From positions 1-46,928 of the forward strand of contig JAMPCN010000010.1 in assembly GCA_023666125.1 (NCBI GenBank): DNA of 46,928 nucleotides, in the 5' to 3' direction. Under the pieces are notes generated by a model that was not told the DNA's origin, searched no databases, and saw only the letters and a program-made list of their open reading frames with translations. Origin of the DNA: Bacillus sp. (in: firmicutes) (GTDB lineage: Bacteria > Bacillota > Clostridia > Lachnospirales > Lachnospiraceae). Positions 33,908 through 43,380 of the stretch are shown one piece after another; the stretch's first letter is position 1; each line of letters opens with the position of its first letter. Position numbers and translations under genes: made by a program.

Positions 33908-35923
33908 ATGAAAACAGACAGACTATTATTCGGAGTTGCATATTATGATGAGTATCTGCCGTATGACAGAATAGAAACTGATATGGAAATGATGGAAAAA
34001 GCGCATATCAATACTATCCGCATTGCGGAATCCACCTGGAGTACATGGGAGCCTAAGGAGGGTATATTTGATTTTACCCATCTGCACCGCATGTTAGACG
34101 CTGCCAAAGAACATGGCATCCGCGTGATTGTCGGCACGCCTACCTATGCCATCCCGACATGGTTAGCCGCCAAATATCCGGATATCATTGCGCAGACGCA
34201 TGACGGCGCAGGACGTTACGGACACAGGCAGAATATGGATATCACACATCCCATGTATTTAAAACACGCCGAAATCATCATCCGCAGACTGATGGAAGAA
34301 GTTTCCCCTTATGAACATGTCATCGGCTTTCAATTAGATAACGAAACCAAATCTTACGATACCTGCAGCGCATATGCGCAAAAACAGTTTATCGCCTATT
34401 TAAAGGAAACATTTCATGATGATTTGAACGCCCTCAACCACAAGTTCGGTTTGGATTACTGGAGTAACCGCATCAACGCCTGGGAGGATTTTCCGGATAT
34501 CCGCGGTACCATCAATGGAAGCCTTGGCGCAGAGTACCGGAAATTCCAGAGAAAACTTGTCACGGATTTTCTTGCCTGGCAGTGCAATATTGTCAAAGAA
34601 TACGCCCGCCCCGACCAGTTCATTACCCAAAATTTTGACTATGACTGGCGGGATTATTCATTCGGCCTGCAGCCGGAAGTGGACCAGTGGGAGGCGGCCC
34701 GTCCGTTAAGCGTAGCGGGATTTGACATCTACCACCCTTCCGCGCAGGACTTAACCGGCGTCGAAATCTCCTTTGGCGGCGCGGTTGCGCGCTCCATCAA
34801 AAAGGACAACTATCTTATTTTGGAGACAGAGGCGCAGGGCAACCTCGGATGGCTGCCCTATCCCGGACAGCTCCGTTTACAGGCTTTCAGTCATCTGGCA
34901 AGCGGCGCAAACTCCGTTATGTACTGGCACTGGCACTCCATTCACAATGCGATTGAATCCTACTGGAAAGGCATCTTAAGCCATAATTTGAAAGAAAACG
35001 CCACATACCGCGAGGTTTGCCAAATTGGAGCGGATTTTGCCAAATACGGAGCGCGCCTGAAAAATCTGCAAAAAAAATCAGACGTTGCCTTACTTCTTAC
35101 CAATGAATCCCTGACCGGATTACAGTGGTTCCCCATTCATGATGACTTAACGTATAACGATATCGTCAGATGGCTTTATGACGCGCTCTATCAATTAAAT
35201 ATCGAGTGTGATGTTATAAACGATACGGACACCGGCCTGTTTTCCGAGTATGCCGTTATCATAACGCCCGCGCTTTACAGTGCGTCCGAAGAAGTCATCA
35301 CCGCGCTTAGAAACTATGTAGCACAGGGCGGTCATCTGCTTTCCACTTTTAAGAGCATGGTCTCCGATTCCCTGTTGAAAATCTATGCCGATGACCAGCC
35401 TCATGGCATGACGGATGTATTCGGCATGACTTACGACCAATTTACCAATGCCGTTAATGTCTCTTTACAGGACGTTACTTTCCCCGGTTCGGACAATGCC
35501 GTTTCCGGTTCCGTACGCTATTGGATGGAACTTTTGCGTCCTTCTACGGCTCAGGTTCCGGCTTTTTATCAACATCCGCATTGGAAAGACTATGCTGCTG
35601 TTACGCACAATGTCTACGGCAAGGGAACCGCAACTTATATCGGCTGTTATTTTGAAGCACACATTCTAAAAGAACTGCTTCTTTTCCTGTGCAGGGAGGC
35701 CGACATAACCATTCCACAAGAGCAATATCCTGTTATTATCAAAAAAGGGATGAATGATTTAGGCGAAGAGATTATCTATTATTTCAACTACTCTGATGAT
35801 GTGCGGCATATCACCTATCATGGCCGTGACGGCGTCCTGCTCATAAAAGAACAGGACATCACGGACGGTGATGTAATTTGGCTGGATGGATGGAGCGTCA
35901 GCATGATTGCTGTTTCTCCGTGA
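33908..35923 (+). CDS. GH42 beta-galactosidase
   Basis: Cytoplasmic enzyme releasing galactose from beta-galactosides and galacto-oligosaccharides (671 aa). In the numbering from an in-frame ATG at 33896, the acid/base is E150 in GFQLDNETKSY and the nucleophile is E312 in YLILETEAQGNLGW. The N-terminal FGVAYYDEYLP and TPTYAIPTWLAAKYPDI are classic GH42. The beta-galactosidase trimerisation and small C-terminal domains follow. No signal peptide is present. ATG-33896 lies two bases from AAAGG and ATG-33908 thirteen bases from it. The latter is chosen, but either may be used. It is divergent from the LacI gene, with operators between. It would complete galactan breakdown after GH53. Confidence 0.94.
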   Translation: MKTDRLLFGVAYYDEYLPYDRIETDMEMMEKAHINTIRIAESTWSTWEPKEGIFDFTHLHRMLDAAKEHGIRVIVGTPTYAIPTWLAAKYPDIIAQTHDGAGRYGHRQNMDITHPMYLKHAEIIIRRLMEEVSPYEHVIGFQLDNETKSYDTCSAYAQKQFIAYLKETFHDDLNALNHKFGLDYWSNRINAWEDFPDIRGTINGSLGAEYRKFQRKLVTDFLAWQCNIVKEYARPDQFITQNFDYDWRDYSFGLQPEVDQWEAARPLSVAGFDIYHPSAQDLTGVEISFGGAVARSIKKDNYLILETEAQGNLGWLPYPGQLRLQAFSHLASGANSVMYWHWHSIHNAIESYWKGILSHNLKENATYREVCQIGADFAKYGARLKNLQKKSDVALLLTNESLTGLQWFPIHDDLTYNDIVRWLYDALYQLNIECDVINDTDTGLFSEYAVIITPALYSASEEVITALRNYVAQGGHLLSTFKSMVSDSLLKIYADDQPHGMTDVFGMTYDQFTNAVNVSLQDVTFPGSDNAVSGSVRYWMELLRPSTAQVPAFYQHPHWKDYAAVTHNVYGKGTATYIGCYFEAHILKELLLFLCREADITIPQEQYPVIIKKGMNDLGEEIIYYFNYSDDVRHITYHGRDGVLLIKEQDITDGDVIWLDGWSVSMIAVSP

Positions 35924-35949
35924 CGTCACCACAAAGGATAAAAAAGAAC

Positions 35950-35979
35950 TTGCGAAAGCCTATTCACCTATGCTATAAT
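35950..35979 (+). promoter_or_regulatory. Promoter for the tRNA-Trp/tRNA-Ala unit
   Basis: TTGCGA (35950-35955), 18-nt spacer, perfect TATAAT (35974-35979), 45 nt upstream of tRNA-Trp. No obvious terminator separates it from the GH42 gene. Confidence 0.7.
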
Positions 35980-36024
35980 ACAATTCAGTGGCTAAAGCGA
36001 TATCCGTTTTGCCATATTATGAAT

Positions 36025-36095
36025 AGGGGCATAGTTCAAAGGTAGAACAGTGGTCTCCAAAACCATCGATGTGGGTTCGATTCCTACTGCCCCTG
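36025..36095 (+). tRNA. tRNA-Trp (CCA)
   Basis: Acceptor AGGGGCA/TGCCCCT, D-arm GTTC/GAAC, anticodon loop CTCCAAA (anticodon CCA), T-arm GTGGG-TTCGATT-CCTAC, discriminator G. CCA is not encoded. Confidence 0.96.
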
Positions 36096-36135
36096 TCTTT
36101 TGGTTCTTACTCCTACATAAATATTGGTATCACAT

Positions 36136-36208
36136 GGGGCATTAGCGCAGTTGGGAGCGCGTAACATTCGCATTGTTAAGGTCACGGGTTCGACTCCCGT
36201 ATGCTCCA
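36136..36208 (+). tRNA. tRNA-Ala (CGC)
   Basis: Acceptor GGGGCAT/ATGCTCC contains the G3:U70 pair, the alanine identity element. D-arm GCGC/GCGC; anticodon stem TAACA/TGTTA with loop TTCGCAT (anticodon CGC); T-arm ACGGG/CCCGT; discriminator A. CCA is not encoded. CGC is the rarer alanine isoacceptor. Confidence 0.93.
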
Positions 36209-36242
36209 TTCTTTTTATTATCCGGACAAAGGAAATACGCAG

Positions 36243-36773
36243 ATGAAAAAAATAAAGACAATGGCCGCGGCGGCCTTACTATCATTAACTGCATTACTAA
36301 CGCTGACTGCCTGCGGCAAAGAAACGCCCCTTTTAAACGAGGCGGACTATGAATTGAATCTGGAAAACAATACGACCAGTAAAGGCATCGGCATCGGTGA
36401 TACGCCGGAAGCTTTTTTAGAAGCGTACGACGGCTATGTGATGGAAACCAGCATTGAATCCGGCGCTTATCAACCCCTGCCTGTGGATGAAATTCCTTTT
36501 ACGGAATCTATTAAGACCATTCTGCCGACGTTTTTTATCGATGGCTTTCCGTCCACGATTGAGCAGATCTGCAGCGACAACGATATTGAGCGGACCGACC
36601 TTTTGGCGCTTTTAAGTTCCGACGAATACTTAATGAGACATACGGTAGCTTACCACTACATGATTTTCAGTTGGGAAAACGGCGCTATTACCGATATCCG
36701 CTCCGAATATATGGACTATAATGAAGACGCGTCCTACTATGAGCAGTTGGAAAACACTCCTGAAAGTAACTAA
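36243..36773 (+). CDS. Small lipoprotein of unknown function, 176 aa
   Basis: Signal peptide MKKIKTMAAAALLSLTALLT followed by lipobox LTAC with Cys24, so it is anchored outside the cell membrane. The mature part is acidic, with SKGIGIGDTPEAFLEAYDGY near its start. I recognise no family. AAAGG precedes the ATG at 36243; a longer frame beginning at 36201 would run through the end of tRNA-Ala and is rejected. It lies 34 nt after tRNA-Ala with no terminator between, so it may share the tRNA transcript. It is convergent with the ABC exporter gene. Confidence 0.8.
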   Translation: MKKIKTMAAAALLSLTALLTLTACGKETPLLNEADYELNLENNTTSKGIGIGDTPEAFLEAYDGYVMETSIESGAYQPLPVDEIPFTESIKTILPTFFIDGFPSTIEQICSDNDIERTDLLALLSSDEYLMRHTVAYHYMIFSWENGAITDIRSEYMDYNEDASYYEQLENTPESN

Positions 36774-36782
36774 CAGGAGTGT
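36754..36782 (-). terminator. Terminator of the ABC exporter operon
   Basis: Perfect 9-bp stem ACACTCCTG/CAGGAGTGT that straddles the stop codon of the convergent lipoprotein gene. On the minus strand it is followed by TTTT. It begins two bases past the exporter stop. Confidence 0.65.
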
Positions 36783-36784
36783 GA

Positions 36785-38536
36785 TTATCTTGCAAACTGA
36801 CTTTGATAGAGGTTTGCATAGAAGCCGTTCAGGGCAAGCAGAGACTCATGGTTCCCCTGCTCGATAATATTTCCGTCTTTCATGACTAAAATCACATCCG
36901 CCTCGCGAATGGTAGAGAGCCTATGCGCCACAATAAAGCTTGTTCTGCCTTTCATCATCGCGGCAAACGCCTGTTGAATTTTAATTTCCGTTCTCGTATC
37001 AATGGAGGAAGTCGCCTCATCCAGAATCAGCATGGGCGGCAGGCATAACATAACTCTCGCAATACATAACAACTGTTTTTGGCCTTGGGAAAGATTCCCG
37101 CCATCTTCTGTAATAACCGTATCATAACCATTCGGCATCCTTTTAATAAAACTGTGCGCATGGGACGCCTTAGCGGCGGCAACAATCTCTTCCTCTGTCG
37201 CGTCAGGCTTTCCCATAATGATATTGTCGCGTATCGTTCCCGCCTTTAACCACGTCTCCTGCAATACCATGCCATAGTTTTCACGCAGACTCTTTCTTGT
37301 CATCTTCCTGATATCATAACCGCTTACGCTGATGCTTCCGGCATCCACATCATAGAAACGCATCAACAGGTTGATAACCGTCGTTTTTCCGCATCCGGTA
37401 GGCCCTACAATCGCGATTCTCTGACCCGGTTTCACCGCAAGGTTAAAATGCTGAATCAGCTTTTTCTCCGGCACATAGGAGAAAGAAACGTCATCTAACG
37501 TGACCGTGCCGTCCGCCTGCCGTAATGCGACCGCGTTATCCGCCTCCGGAATCTGCGGCTCTTCTTCTATCAACTCAAAAATCCTGGCCGCGCAGGCAAG
37601 CGCATTCTGCAATTCCGTCACCACGCCCGATATCTCGTTAAAAGGCTTCGTATACTGATTGGCATAGCTTAAAAAACAGGACAACTGCCCTACGCTGATA
37701 CCGCCCCGAATGGCATAAACCGCACCGGTAATCGCCACGCCCGCATAGACAAGGTTATTGACAAAACGGGTTGACGGATTCGTAATGGAGGAAAAAAATA
37801 TCGCCTTAAGGGAAGCTTTTTGCAGTCTGTTGTTGATTTCATCAAATTTCTGCAAGGATTCGTCCTCATAGGAGAACGCCTGCACAATCTTCTGATTGCC
37901 GACCATCTCGTCAATAAATGCGGTCTGCTCCCCTCTCGTTTCGGATTGCAATTTAAACATGGTAAACGTCTTTTTCGCGATAAAAGCCGCCACTAAAAAG
38001 GATAACGGTGTAATCAGCACAACGACGCCCGTAATCCCGATATTGATGCTCAACATAAAACCAAGCGTGCCGACAATCGTAATAACGCCGGTAAAAAACT
38101 GGGTAAATCCCATTAACAGACCATCCGCAAACTGGTCCACATCCGCAATTACGCGGCTTACAATCTCCCCGTAAGAATGTCCGTCTATATATTTTAAAGG
38201 TAAAATTTCGATTTTACGAAAAGCTTCGTTTCTGATATCCTGCACAATCTGATAGGTCATCTTATTATTGCAGGCATTCATCAGCCACTGTGCAAAGGCG
38301 GTGATTAAAATAACAACTGCCATTTTTTTAAGAATCTCAAAAATGCCGGGAAAATCCACCAGCCCTTTTGCCAGTATCAGGTCAATGGCATATCCCGTTA
38401 AAATCGGCAGATACAGCGTCAGCGCGACCGTCACGGATGCCGCTATAATGGAAAGCGCCAGATAAAACCAGTATTTTTTAATATAGCGCAGGACTTTCTT
38501 CAATGTTTCCATCTGTTTTCCTTTTATCTGTTTCAT
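36785..38536 (-). CDS. ABC exporter half-transporter, catalytic-site subunit of a heterodimer
   Basis: Type IV (B-family) exporter of 583 aa: six helices (about 20-310), then the nucleotide-binding domain. Walker A is GPTGCGKTT, the Q-loop MVLQE, and Walker B LILDEATSSID with the catalytic Glu intact. The switch His is in FIVAHRLSTI. Its signature is LSQGQ instead of LSGGQ, which matches the subunit that contributes the degenerate signature in heterodimeric exporters (TM287/288 type). The substrate is not predictable. An in-frame ATG at 38512 with AAAAGGA upstream is an equally good start. It follows the partner gene after a hairpin-rich 115-nt gap. Confidence 0.93.
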   Translation of the reverse strand: MKQIKGKQMETLKKVLRYIKKYWFYLALSIIAASVTVALTLYLPILTGYAIDLILAKGLVDFPGIFEILKKMAVVILITAFAQWLMNACNNKMTYQIVQDIRNEAFRKIEILPLKYIDGHSYGEIVSRVIADVDQFADGLLMGFTQFFTGVITIVGTLGFMLSINIGITGVVVLITPLSFLVAAFIAKKTFTMFKLQSETRGEQTAFIDEMVGNQKIVQAFSYEDESLQKFDEINNRLQKASLKAIFFSSITNPSTRFVNNLVYAGVAITGAVYAIRGGISVGQLSCFLSYANQYTKPFNEISGVVTELQNALACAARIFELIEEEPQIPEADNAVALRQADGTVTLDDVSFSYVPEKKLIQHFNLAVKPGQRIAIVGPTGCGKTTVINLLMRFYDVDAGSISVSGYDIRKMTRKSLRENYGMVLQETWLKAGTIRDNIIMGKPDATEEEIVAAAKASHAHSFIKRMPNGYDTVITEDGGNLSQGQKQLLCIARVMLCLPPMLILDEATSSIDTRTEIKIQQAFAAMMKGRTSFIVAHRLSTIREADVILVMKDGNIIEQGNHESLLALNGFYANLYQSQFAR

Positions 38537-38593
38537 TTTATTTCCAAACCTCCCAAACTGCGATACAATCTAATAACCATGCCATCATAACTT

Positions 38594-38652
38594 GCGATAT
38601 TTGTGACTGAAAGGCACAAATTCGCGGTTGAAAAATCAAAGATTTTTCAACC
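38594..38652 (-). repeat. Tandem hairpins between the two exporter genes
   Basis: A perfect 12-bp stem GGTTGAAAAATC/GATTTTTCAACC (38626-38652) begins at the stop codon of the upstream exporter gene. A second hairpin follows, with core ATTTGTG/CACAAAT (38599-38621) extended by GCGA/TCGC. Neither has a T-run on the minus strand, so they look like RNA-stability or processing structures rather than terminators. Confidence 0.6.
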
Positions 38653-40364
38653 TATGCTTGTGAATAATAAATTTCCTTATAGACCTCACAGTTTTCCAAC
38701 AACTGCTCGTGCGTACCGATCCCCGCCACTTTGCCGTCTTCTAACACAATCACCTTATCGGCATGCTGAATGGAGGAAGTCCTCTGTGATACGATAAACG
38801 TCGTTGTCGTTTTCTCCATCCCTCGAAGAGCCTTACGCAGCCTGGCATCCGTCGCATAATCGAGTGCGGAAGCGCTGTCGTCTAAAATCAGAATTTCCGG
38901 TTTTTTAATGACAGCCCGGGCAATCGTCAGCCTCTGTCTCTGCCCGCCGGATAAGTTCTTACCGCCCTGCGCTATCGGCTCTTTGATGCCATTGGGCTTT
39001 TCGTCTACAAACTCTTTCGCCTGCGAAATTTGCAGCGCTTCGGTTATATCCTCCATAGAAGCTTCCTGTTTTCCCCAGCGCAGATTTTCTTCGATGCTGC
39101 CCTGAAACAGAACGGCCTTCTGCATCACAATACCGACTTTATCCCGTAATTCTTTCATCCCATAATCTTTTACATCCCTGCCCGCTATTTTCACCGTACC
39201 TTTCGTTGCATCATAAAAACGGGGAATCAAATGGACAAGCGAGGATTTCCCGGAGCCGGTTCCTCCGATAATGCCGATGGTCTCTCCTTTTTTCACCCGA
39301 AAATCAATGTCGCTTAACGATTCCGCTCCCGCCCCCTGATAGGTCAGGCAGACATGCTCAAATTCCACGGCATATTCGGACTCTGTAACAGATGATGCCG
39401 CCTCGTTTTTCCATTCCATAGCGGAACGCAATTCAAAAATATTTTCGATACGGTTGGCGCAGGCCAGCGCTTTCGTAATCGTAATAATCAGATTGGCAAG
39501 TTTCACTAACTCTATTAAAATCTGCGACATATAGTTGACTAACGCCACGACTTCGCCCTGTGTGATATAGCCGGTATCCACCCGTACGGCTCCCGTATAG
39601 ATTAAGGCGATGGTTGCCACATTGACAATAATATAAGTCACCGGATTGGTAAGCGCTGAAATTTTACCGACAAATAACTGCATATGCGTCAGCATATGGT
39701 TACTCTGCTCAAATTCCTCCGTCTCCTCCGCTTCCTTATGGAATGCGCGAATAACCCTGACACCGGTCAGGTTTTCCCTTGTCTTTCCCAATATCTTATC
39801 AAGCCCCGCCTGCACTTTCTTATAAAGAGGCATCGTAATCATCATAATACCGAAGACGACAATGGATAACAGCGGAATGGCCACCACAAAGACAAGCGCG
39901 GCTTTTACGTCAATCGTAAACGCCATAATCATCGCGCCAAATACGATAAAGGGGGAACGCAAAAAAAGACGCAGTACCATATTGACGCCGTTTTGCACCT
40001 GATTGGCGTCAGAGGTCATGCGGGTAATCATTGTAGAGGTTCCTAACGTATCTATTTCGGAAAAGGACAATTCCTGAATATGTTTAAATAACGCATGTTT
40101 TAATTGCGTCGAAAAACCTACCGCCGCTTTGGCCGCAAAATACTGCGCCGTAATAGAACAGGTCAGTCCGATGATTCCCAACAGCACAAGCACAAAGCCC
40201 ATTCTGAATACATAGGCCGTATCGGACGCCGCAATGCCGCGGTCGATAACGGCTGCCATCACAAGCGGCACGAACAGTTCAAACCCCGCCTCTAACATTT
40301 TAAAAAGCGGCGCTAACACTGTTTCTTTCTTATAATCTTTCAAAAAAACAAGTAATTTTTTCAT
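38652..40364 (-). CDS. ABC exporter half-transporter, degenerate-site subunit of a heterodimer
   Basis: A 570-aa B-family exporter from the ATG at 40364 (GGGAAG upstream; 15 further in-frame codons are unlikely). Walker A is GGTGSGKSS and the signature is canonical LSGGQRQRL. Walker B ends LILDDSASALD, so the catalytic Glu is Asp. The switch His is Gln in FIVSQRTSSI. These two changes mark a non-hydrolysing site. Together with the LSQGQ of the next gene they define a heterodimer with one active and one degenerate site. The likely function is efflux of drugs, peptides or lipids; the substrate is unknown. Confidence 0.93.
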   Translation of the reverse strand: MKKLLVFLKDYKKETVLAPLFKMLEAGFELFVPLVMAAVIDRGIAASDTAYVFRMGFVLVLLGIIGLTCSITAQYFAAKAAVGFSTQLKHALFKHIQELSFSEIDTLGTSTMITRMTSDANQVQNGVNMVLRLFLRSPFIVFGAMIMAFTIDVKAALVFVVAIPLLSIVVFGIMMITMPLYKKVQAGLDKILGKTRENLTGVRVIRAFHKEAEETEEFEQSNHMLTHMQLFVGKISALTNPVTYIIVNVATIALIYTGAVRVDTGYITQGEVVALVNYMSQILIELVKLANLIITITKALACANRIENIFELRSAMEWKNEAASSVTESEYAVEFEHVCLTYQGAGAESLSDIDFRVKKGETIGIIGGTGSGKSSLVHLIPRFYDATKGTVKIAGRDVKDYGMKELRDKVGIVMQKAVLFQGSIEENLRWGKQEASMEDITEALQISQAKEFVDEKPNGIKEPIAQGGKNLSGGQRQRLTIARAVIKKPEILILDDSASALDYATDARLRKALRGMEKTTTTFIVSQRTSSIQHADKVIVLEDGKVAGIGTHEQLLENCEVYKEIYYSQA

Positions 40365-40394
40365 TTTCTTCCCTCTGCCTGCTAAAATGACGCT

Positions 40395-40427
40395 AAAACA
40401 GCAGCCCAATTTTCATGAAACTGCTGT
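40395..40427 (-). terminator. Probable terminator after the LCP gene
   Basis: ACAGCAG/CTGCTGT stem (40398-40427) with an inner TTTCATGAAA palindrome, then TTTT on the minus strand. It separates the clpC-radA-LCP run from the exporter genes. Confidence 0.6.
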
Positions 40428-40434
40428 AGTATCC

Positions 40435-41532
40435 TTACGGAATATATTCTTCTGTCTGCGCCGCAATTTCTTCACTCAAGCTTATCACCTGTTTAGACGG
40501 CGTGTAACTTTTCCCCTCGTATAAAAGTTCGTGGAGCATTGCTACGTTTTCCTCCAGAGAAAGCGGAATGATGCAGTCGCCCTTACTGCCGATGGTCGCG
40601 TTGGTGCGTTCGCTCTCAAAAGGGAATCCCTCGGATGCCACTACGTTATAATCCGCCACCGCACCCAGCACACTGATAATTTCATTTACCTTTAAAGAGG
40701 TATTGACCGAAGGCAGAACTGATGTTACCACATCCTGTAACGTTGCTAAAGGCGCTCCCTTGGCTTTTATCATCATCGCGCCCAAAACATCCCGCTGCCT
40801 CTCCGCTCTTCTAAAATCATCCCCTCTTGTATAACGGATGCGGCAGTATGCCGTTGCCTGCATACCGTTTAACGTCTGTTTTCCCACTTCCGTTACCGGC
40901 GTATAATCGACTCCCATCTCCTCCGCCATGCAAAGCTGATAGTTATTCAAATGGTTGATTTCCGCCTCGGTTATTTCTATCTCAATACCGCCTAACGCGT
41001 CAATCGCCTCTATCAATCCGCTGAAACCGACCGTCACATAATCCGTAATATCCATATCCAGATTCATGTTTAACATCGTTATCGCCTGTTCCGGACCACC
41101 CTTGGCATACGCACCGTTACACTTATTATAAGTATCATTCCCCAGATTCAGGTATGTGTCGCGGTATACGGAAACCAATTTGATTTCATGGGTATCCTGA
41201 TTGATGCTGGCTATGATAATCGTATCGGTTCTATTACCCTTGCCGAGACTGCCGTCTCTGGCATCCACGCCAAACAATGCGATATTCCGATAGCCTTTCG
41301 ACTTCGCTACCAGCGCTTCTTCTTTCTTGTCCGTCTTAGTTTCCACCACTTCTTCATTGATAACAATATTAGCCGTATCAATATCCGTACGTTCTATTTC
41401 TTTTGTCATCGTCGTAATTACGTATAAAACCCCAATAGCAACTACCAGAATCAGAAATTCTATTATCAAAAGCGGAACATTTAACTTCCATTTCTTCTTG
41501 GGAGAAATGTCTTTTTCTGTCTGCTCACTCAT
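40435..41532 (-). CDS. LytR-CpsA-Psr (LCP) family cell-wall glycopolymer ligase
   Basis: A 365-aa membrane-anchored extracellular enzyme of the family that transfers teichoic acids or capsule glycans to peptidoglycan. The cytoplasmic N-terminus (1-17) is followed by one membrane helix (about 19-40). The LCP domain has NIALFGVDARDG, the Arg/Asp-rich GNRTDTIIIASI, VSVYRDTYL, the conserved CRIRYTRGDDFRRAERQR lipid-binding and active-site block, and a C-terminal helical part. The start at 41532 has AAAAGGAG upstream; an in-frame start at 41562 overlaps the end of radA. It follows radA by 19 nt. Confidence 0.93.
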   Translation of the reverse strand: MSEQTEKDISPKKKWKLNVPLLIIEFLILVVAIGVLYVITTMTKEIERTDIDTANIVINEEVVETKTDKKEEALVAKSKGYRNIALFGVDARDGSLGKGNRTDTIIIASINQDTHEIKLVSVYRDTYLNLGNDTYNKCNGAYAKGGPEQAITMLNMNLDMDITDYVTVGFSGLIEAIDALGGIEIEITEAEINHLNNYQLCMAEEMGVDYTPVTEVGKQTLNGMQATAYCRIRYTRGDDFRRAERQRDVLGAMMIKAKGAPLATLQDVVTSVLPSVNTSLKVNEIISVLGAVADYNVVASEGFPFESERTNATIGSKGDCIIPLSLEENVAMLHELLYEGKSYTPSKQVISLSEEIAAQTEEYIP

Positions 41533-41551
41533 AGCGACTCCTTTTTTATTA

Positions 41552-42922
41552 TCATATGGCATCTATCGCGTCCTGCACGGAAGAAACGCCTATTATTTTA
41601 ATATCGTCTTTTCCTTTTATCTGTTTTAAACAGACCGCCGGTATCATACATGTTGTAAAGCCCATCTTAACGGCTTCCTGAATCCGCTGCTCTATCATGC
41701 TGACGGCACGCACTTCCCCGCTTAAGCCGATTTCTCCAAAAGCCGCCATCCTCTCGTCAATCGGCTTATTTTTAAAACTGGAGGCAATCGCCATCGCAAT
41801 GCCAAGGTCAATCGCAGGCTCCGATATTCTCATGCCTCCCGCCAGATTGACATAGGCGTCATAATCGGACATCTGCAGTCCTATCCTTTTTTCCAAAACC
41901 GCCATTAAAAGATTAACCCTGTTAAAATCGGTTCCGTTTGCCTGTCTTCTCGGAAAACCAAAGTTGGTTCTGCAGACAAGCGCCTGGATTTCAAAAAGAA
42001 TCGGTCTTGTTCCCTCCATGGAACAGGAAACAATCGAGCCGCTTGCGCCCTCCGGTTTGCCGTTTAGCATAAATTCGGAAGGATTGCTTACTTCCGTAAG
42101 CCCCTGCTCTTTCATCTCAAAAACGCCGATTTCATCCGTCGAGCCAAAACGGTTCTTAACAGCCCGCAAAATCCGATAGGAGGCATGTCTGTCTCCCTCA
42201 AAATACAGCACCGTATCTACCATATGCTCCAATACGCGCGGTCCCGCCACCGTTCCTTCTTTTGTAACATGCCCTACAATAAAAATTGAAGTTCCCATGC
42301 CCTTGGCAAGCTGCAAAAAGACATTGGTTGCCTCCCTGACCTGTGAGACACTGCCCGGCGCGGCCGAAAGCGCTTCCTGATACATGGTCTGAATCGAATC
42401 AATAATCGTAATATCAGGCGCCATATGACGAATTGTCTCTTCGATAATGCCCAGATTCGTTTCACAAAGTAAATACAGATTTTCCGTAAACTCCCCAATA
42501 CGGTTGGCACGGATTTTAATCTGCTTTAACGACTCCTCACCGGAGATATACAATACTTTCCGGCCATCCGCCGCCATCTGCCTGCACACCTGCAAAAGCA
42601 GGGTCGATTTCCCGATACCCGGGTCGCCGCCCACCAGAATCAGAGAACCGGGTACAATGCCGCCGCCCAGCACTCTGTTCAACTCTTTCATATGTGTAGA
42701 CATTCTTTCCTCATCCTGTAAGGTAATTTCAGAAAGTTTCAACGGTTTTTCGGCATCCGGCCTGTTTCTTTTGGCCGTACCTAAGGCCGCCGTCTTTGTA
42801 GTTATTTTCTCTTCGACAAACGTATTCCATTCCCGGCATCCCGGACACTGCCCCATCCATTTGGCGGATTCATAGCCGCAGTTTTGACAATAAAATACGG
42901 TTGCGTTTTTTGCCTTCCCCAT
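41552..42922 (-). CDS. radA: DNA repair protein RadA
   Basis: RecA-like branch-migration ATPase acting in recombinational repair (456 aa). N-terminal zinc finger C12/C15/C26/C29; RecA core with Walker A GGDPGIGKSTLL; Sms/RadA hallmark KNRFG; C-terminal Lon-protease-like domain (from about 280). The MGKAKNATVF start matches the family; a TTG six codons upstream sits directly on AAAAGG. It is downstream of clpC and the 136-aa gene, the usual clpC-radA link of Firmicutes stress operons. Confidence 0.96.
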   Translation of the reverse strand: MGKAKNATVFYCQNCGYESAKWMGQCPGCREWNTFVEEKITTKTAALGTAKRNRPDAEKPLKLSEITLQDEERMSTHMKELNRVLGGGIVPGSLILVGGDPGIGKSTLLLQVCRQMAADGRKVLYISGEESLKQIKIRANRIGEFTENLYLLCETNLGIIEETIRHMAPDITIIDSIQTMYQEALSAAPGSVSQVREATNVFLQLAKGMGTSIFIVGHVTKEGTVAGPRVLEHMVDTVLYFEGDRHASYRILRAVKNRFGSTDEIGVFEMKEQGLTEVSNPSEFMLNGKPEGASGSIVSCSMEGTRPILFEIQALVCRTNFGFPRRQANGTDFNRVNLLMAVLEKRIGLQMSDYDAYVNLAGGMRISEPAIDLGIAMAIASSFKNKPIDERMAAFGEIGLSGEVRAVSMIEQRIQEAVKMGFTTCMIPAVCLKQIKGKDDIKIIGVSSVQDAIDAI

Positions 42923-42944
42923 GCGAATACTGTCTTTCAACCTT

Positions 42945-43355
42945 TTATTTTGTAATTTTTACCGAAACTTCCCCGGCGCCTGCAAGTTCTATGCTGATAT
43001 TTAACTTTCCGCCTAAATTCGTCTTCATTCTGCCAATACCTACATCATCAATAAAAACGCTGTATTCCGTATCGTCCTCTAATCCTACGGTAATCTGTGC
43101 GTCCTCGTCTCCCTCTACCGTAAAAGAAACTCCATTTTCCTTTTCCGTAAAGTGATTTACGCTGGTTCCGGGTACGGATTCATATGCAAACATTCCGTTC
43201 TTTTCCAGCTTTGTGATACTTTTGTACGTTTTGACCTTGAACAAATCCCCCGCATGTTCAAAATCCTCCACTTTCGCTTTTGCGTCCAGTTTGTGATTAC
43301 CGAAACTGAGTGCGCCGTCCTTTTCTGTGCGAAGCAATTCCTCTACTACAGCCAT
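42945..43355 (-). CDS. Conserved 136-aa protein, often labelled 'endosialidase' in Clostridia
   Basis: A soluble beta-rich protein without signal peptide; key segments are ALSFGNHKLDAKAK, GMFAYESVPGTSV and IGRMKTNLGGKLN. As I recall, similar Lachnospiraceae proteins carry the database name 'endosialidase', but nothing resembling a sialidase catalytic site is visible and the name should not be trusted. The start at 43355 has a perfect AGGAGG seven bases upstream. It sits between clpC and radA with short gaps on both sides, suggesting a role linked to stress or protein quality control (inference). Confidence 0.82.
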   Translation of the reverse strand: MAVVEELLRTEKDGALSFGNHKLDAKAKVEDFEHAGDLFKVKTYKSITKLEKNGMFAYESVPGTSVNHFTEKENGVSFTVEGDEDAQITVGLEDDTEYSVFIDDVGIGRMKTNLGGKLNISIELAGAGEVSVKITK

Positions 43356-43380
43356 TTTATTTCCTCCTAAGTCCTTTCTG

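Noticed and set aside
36201-36242. Longer N-terminus for the small lipoprotein
   Set aside because: It would begin inside tRNA-Ala; the ATG at 36243 has a ribosome site and starts a clean lipoprotein signal.
42945-43355. Endosialidase function
   Set aside because: Only a database label recalled for similar proteins; no sialidase or phage tailspike motif, and the genomic context is a stress/repair operon.
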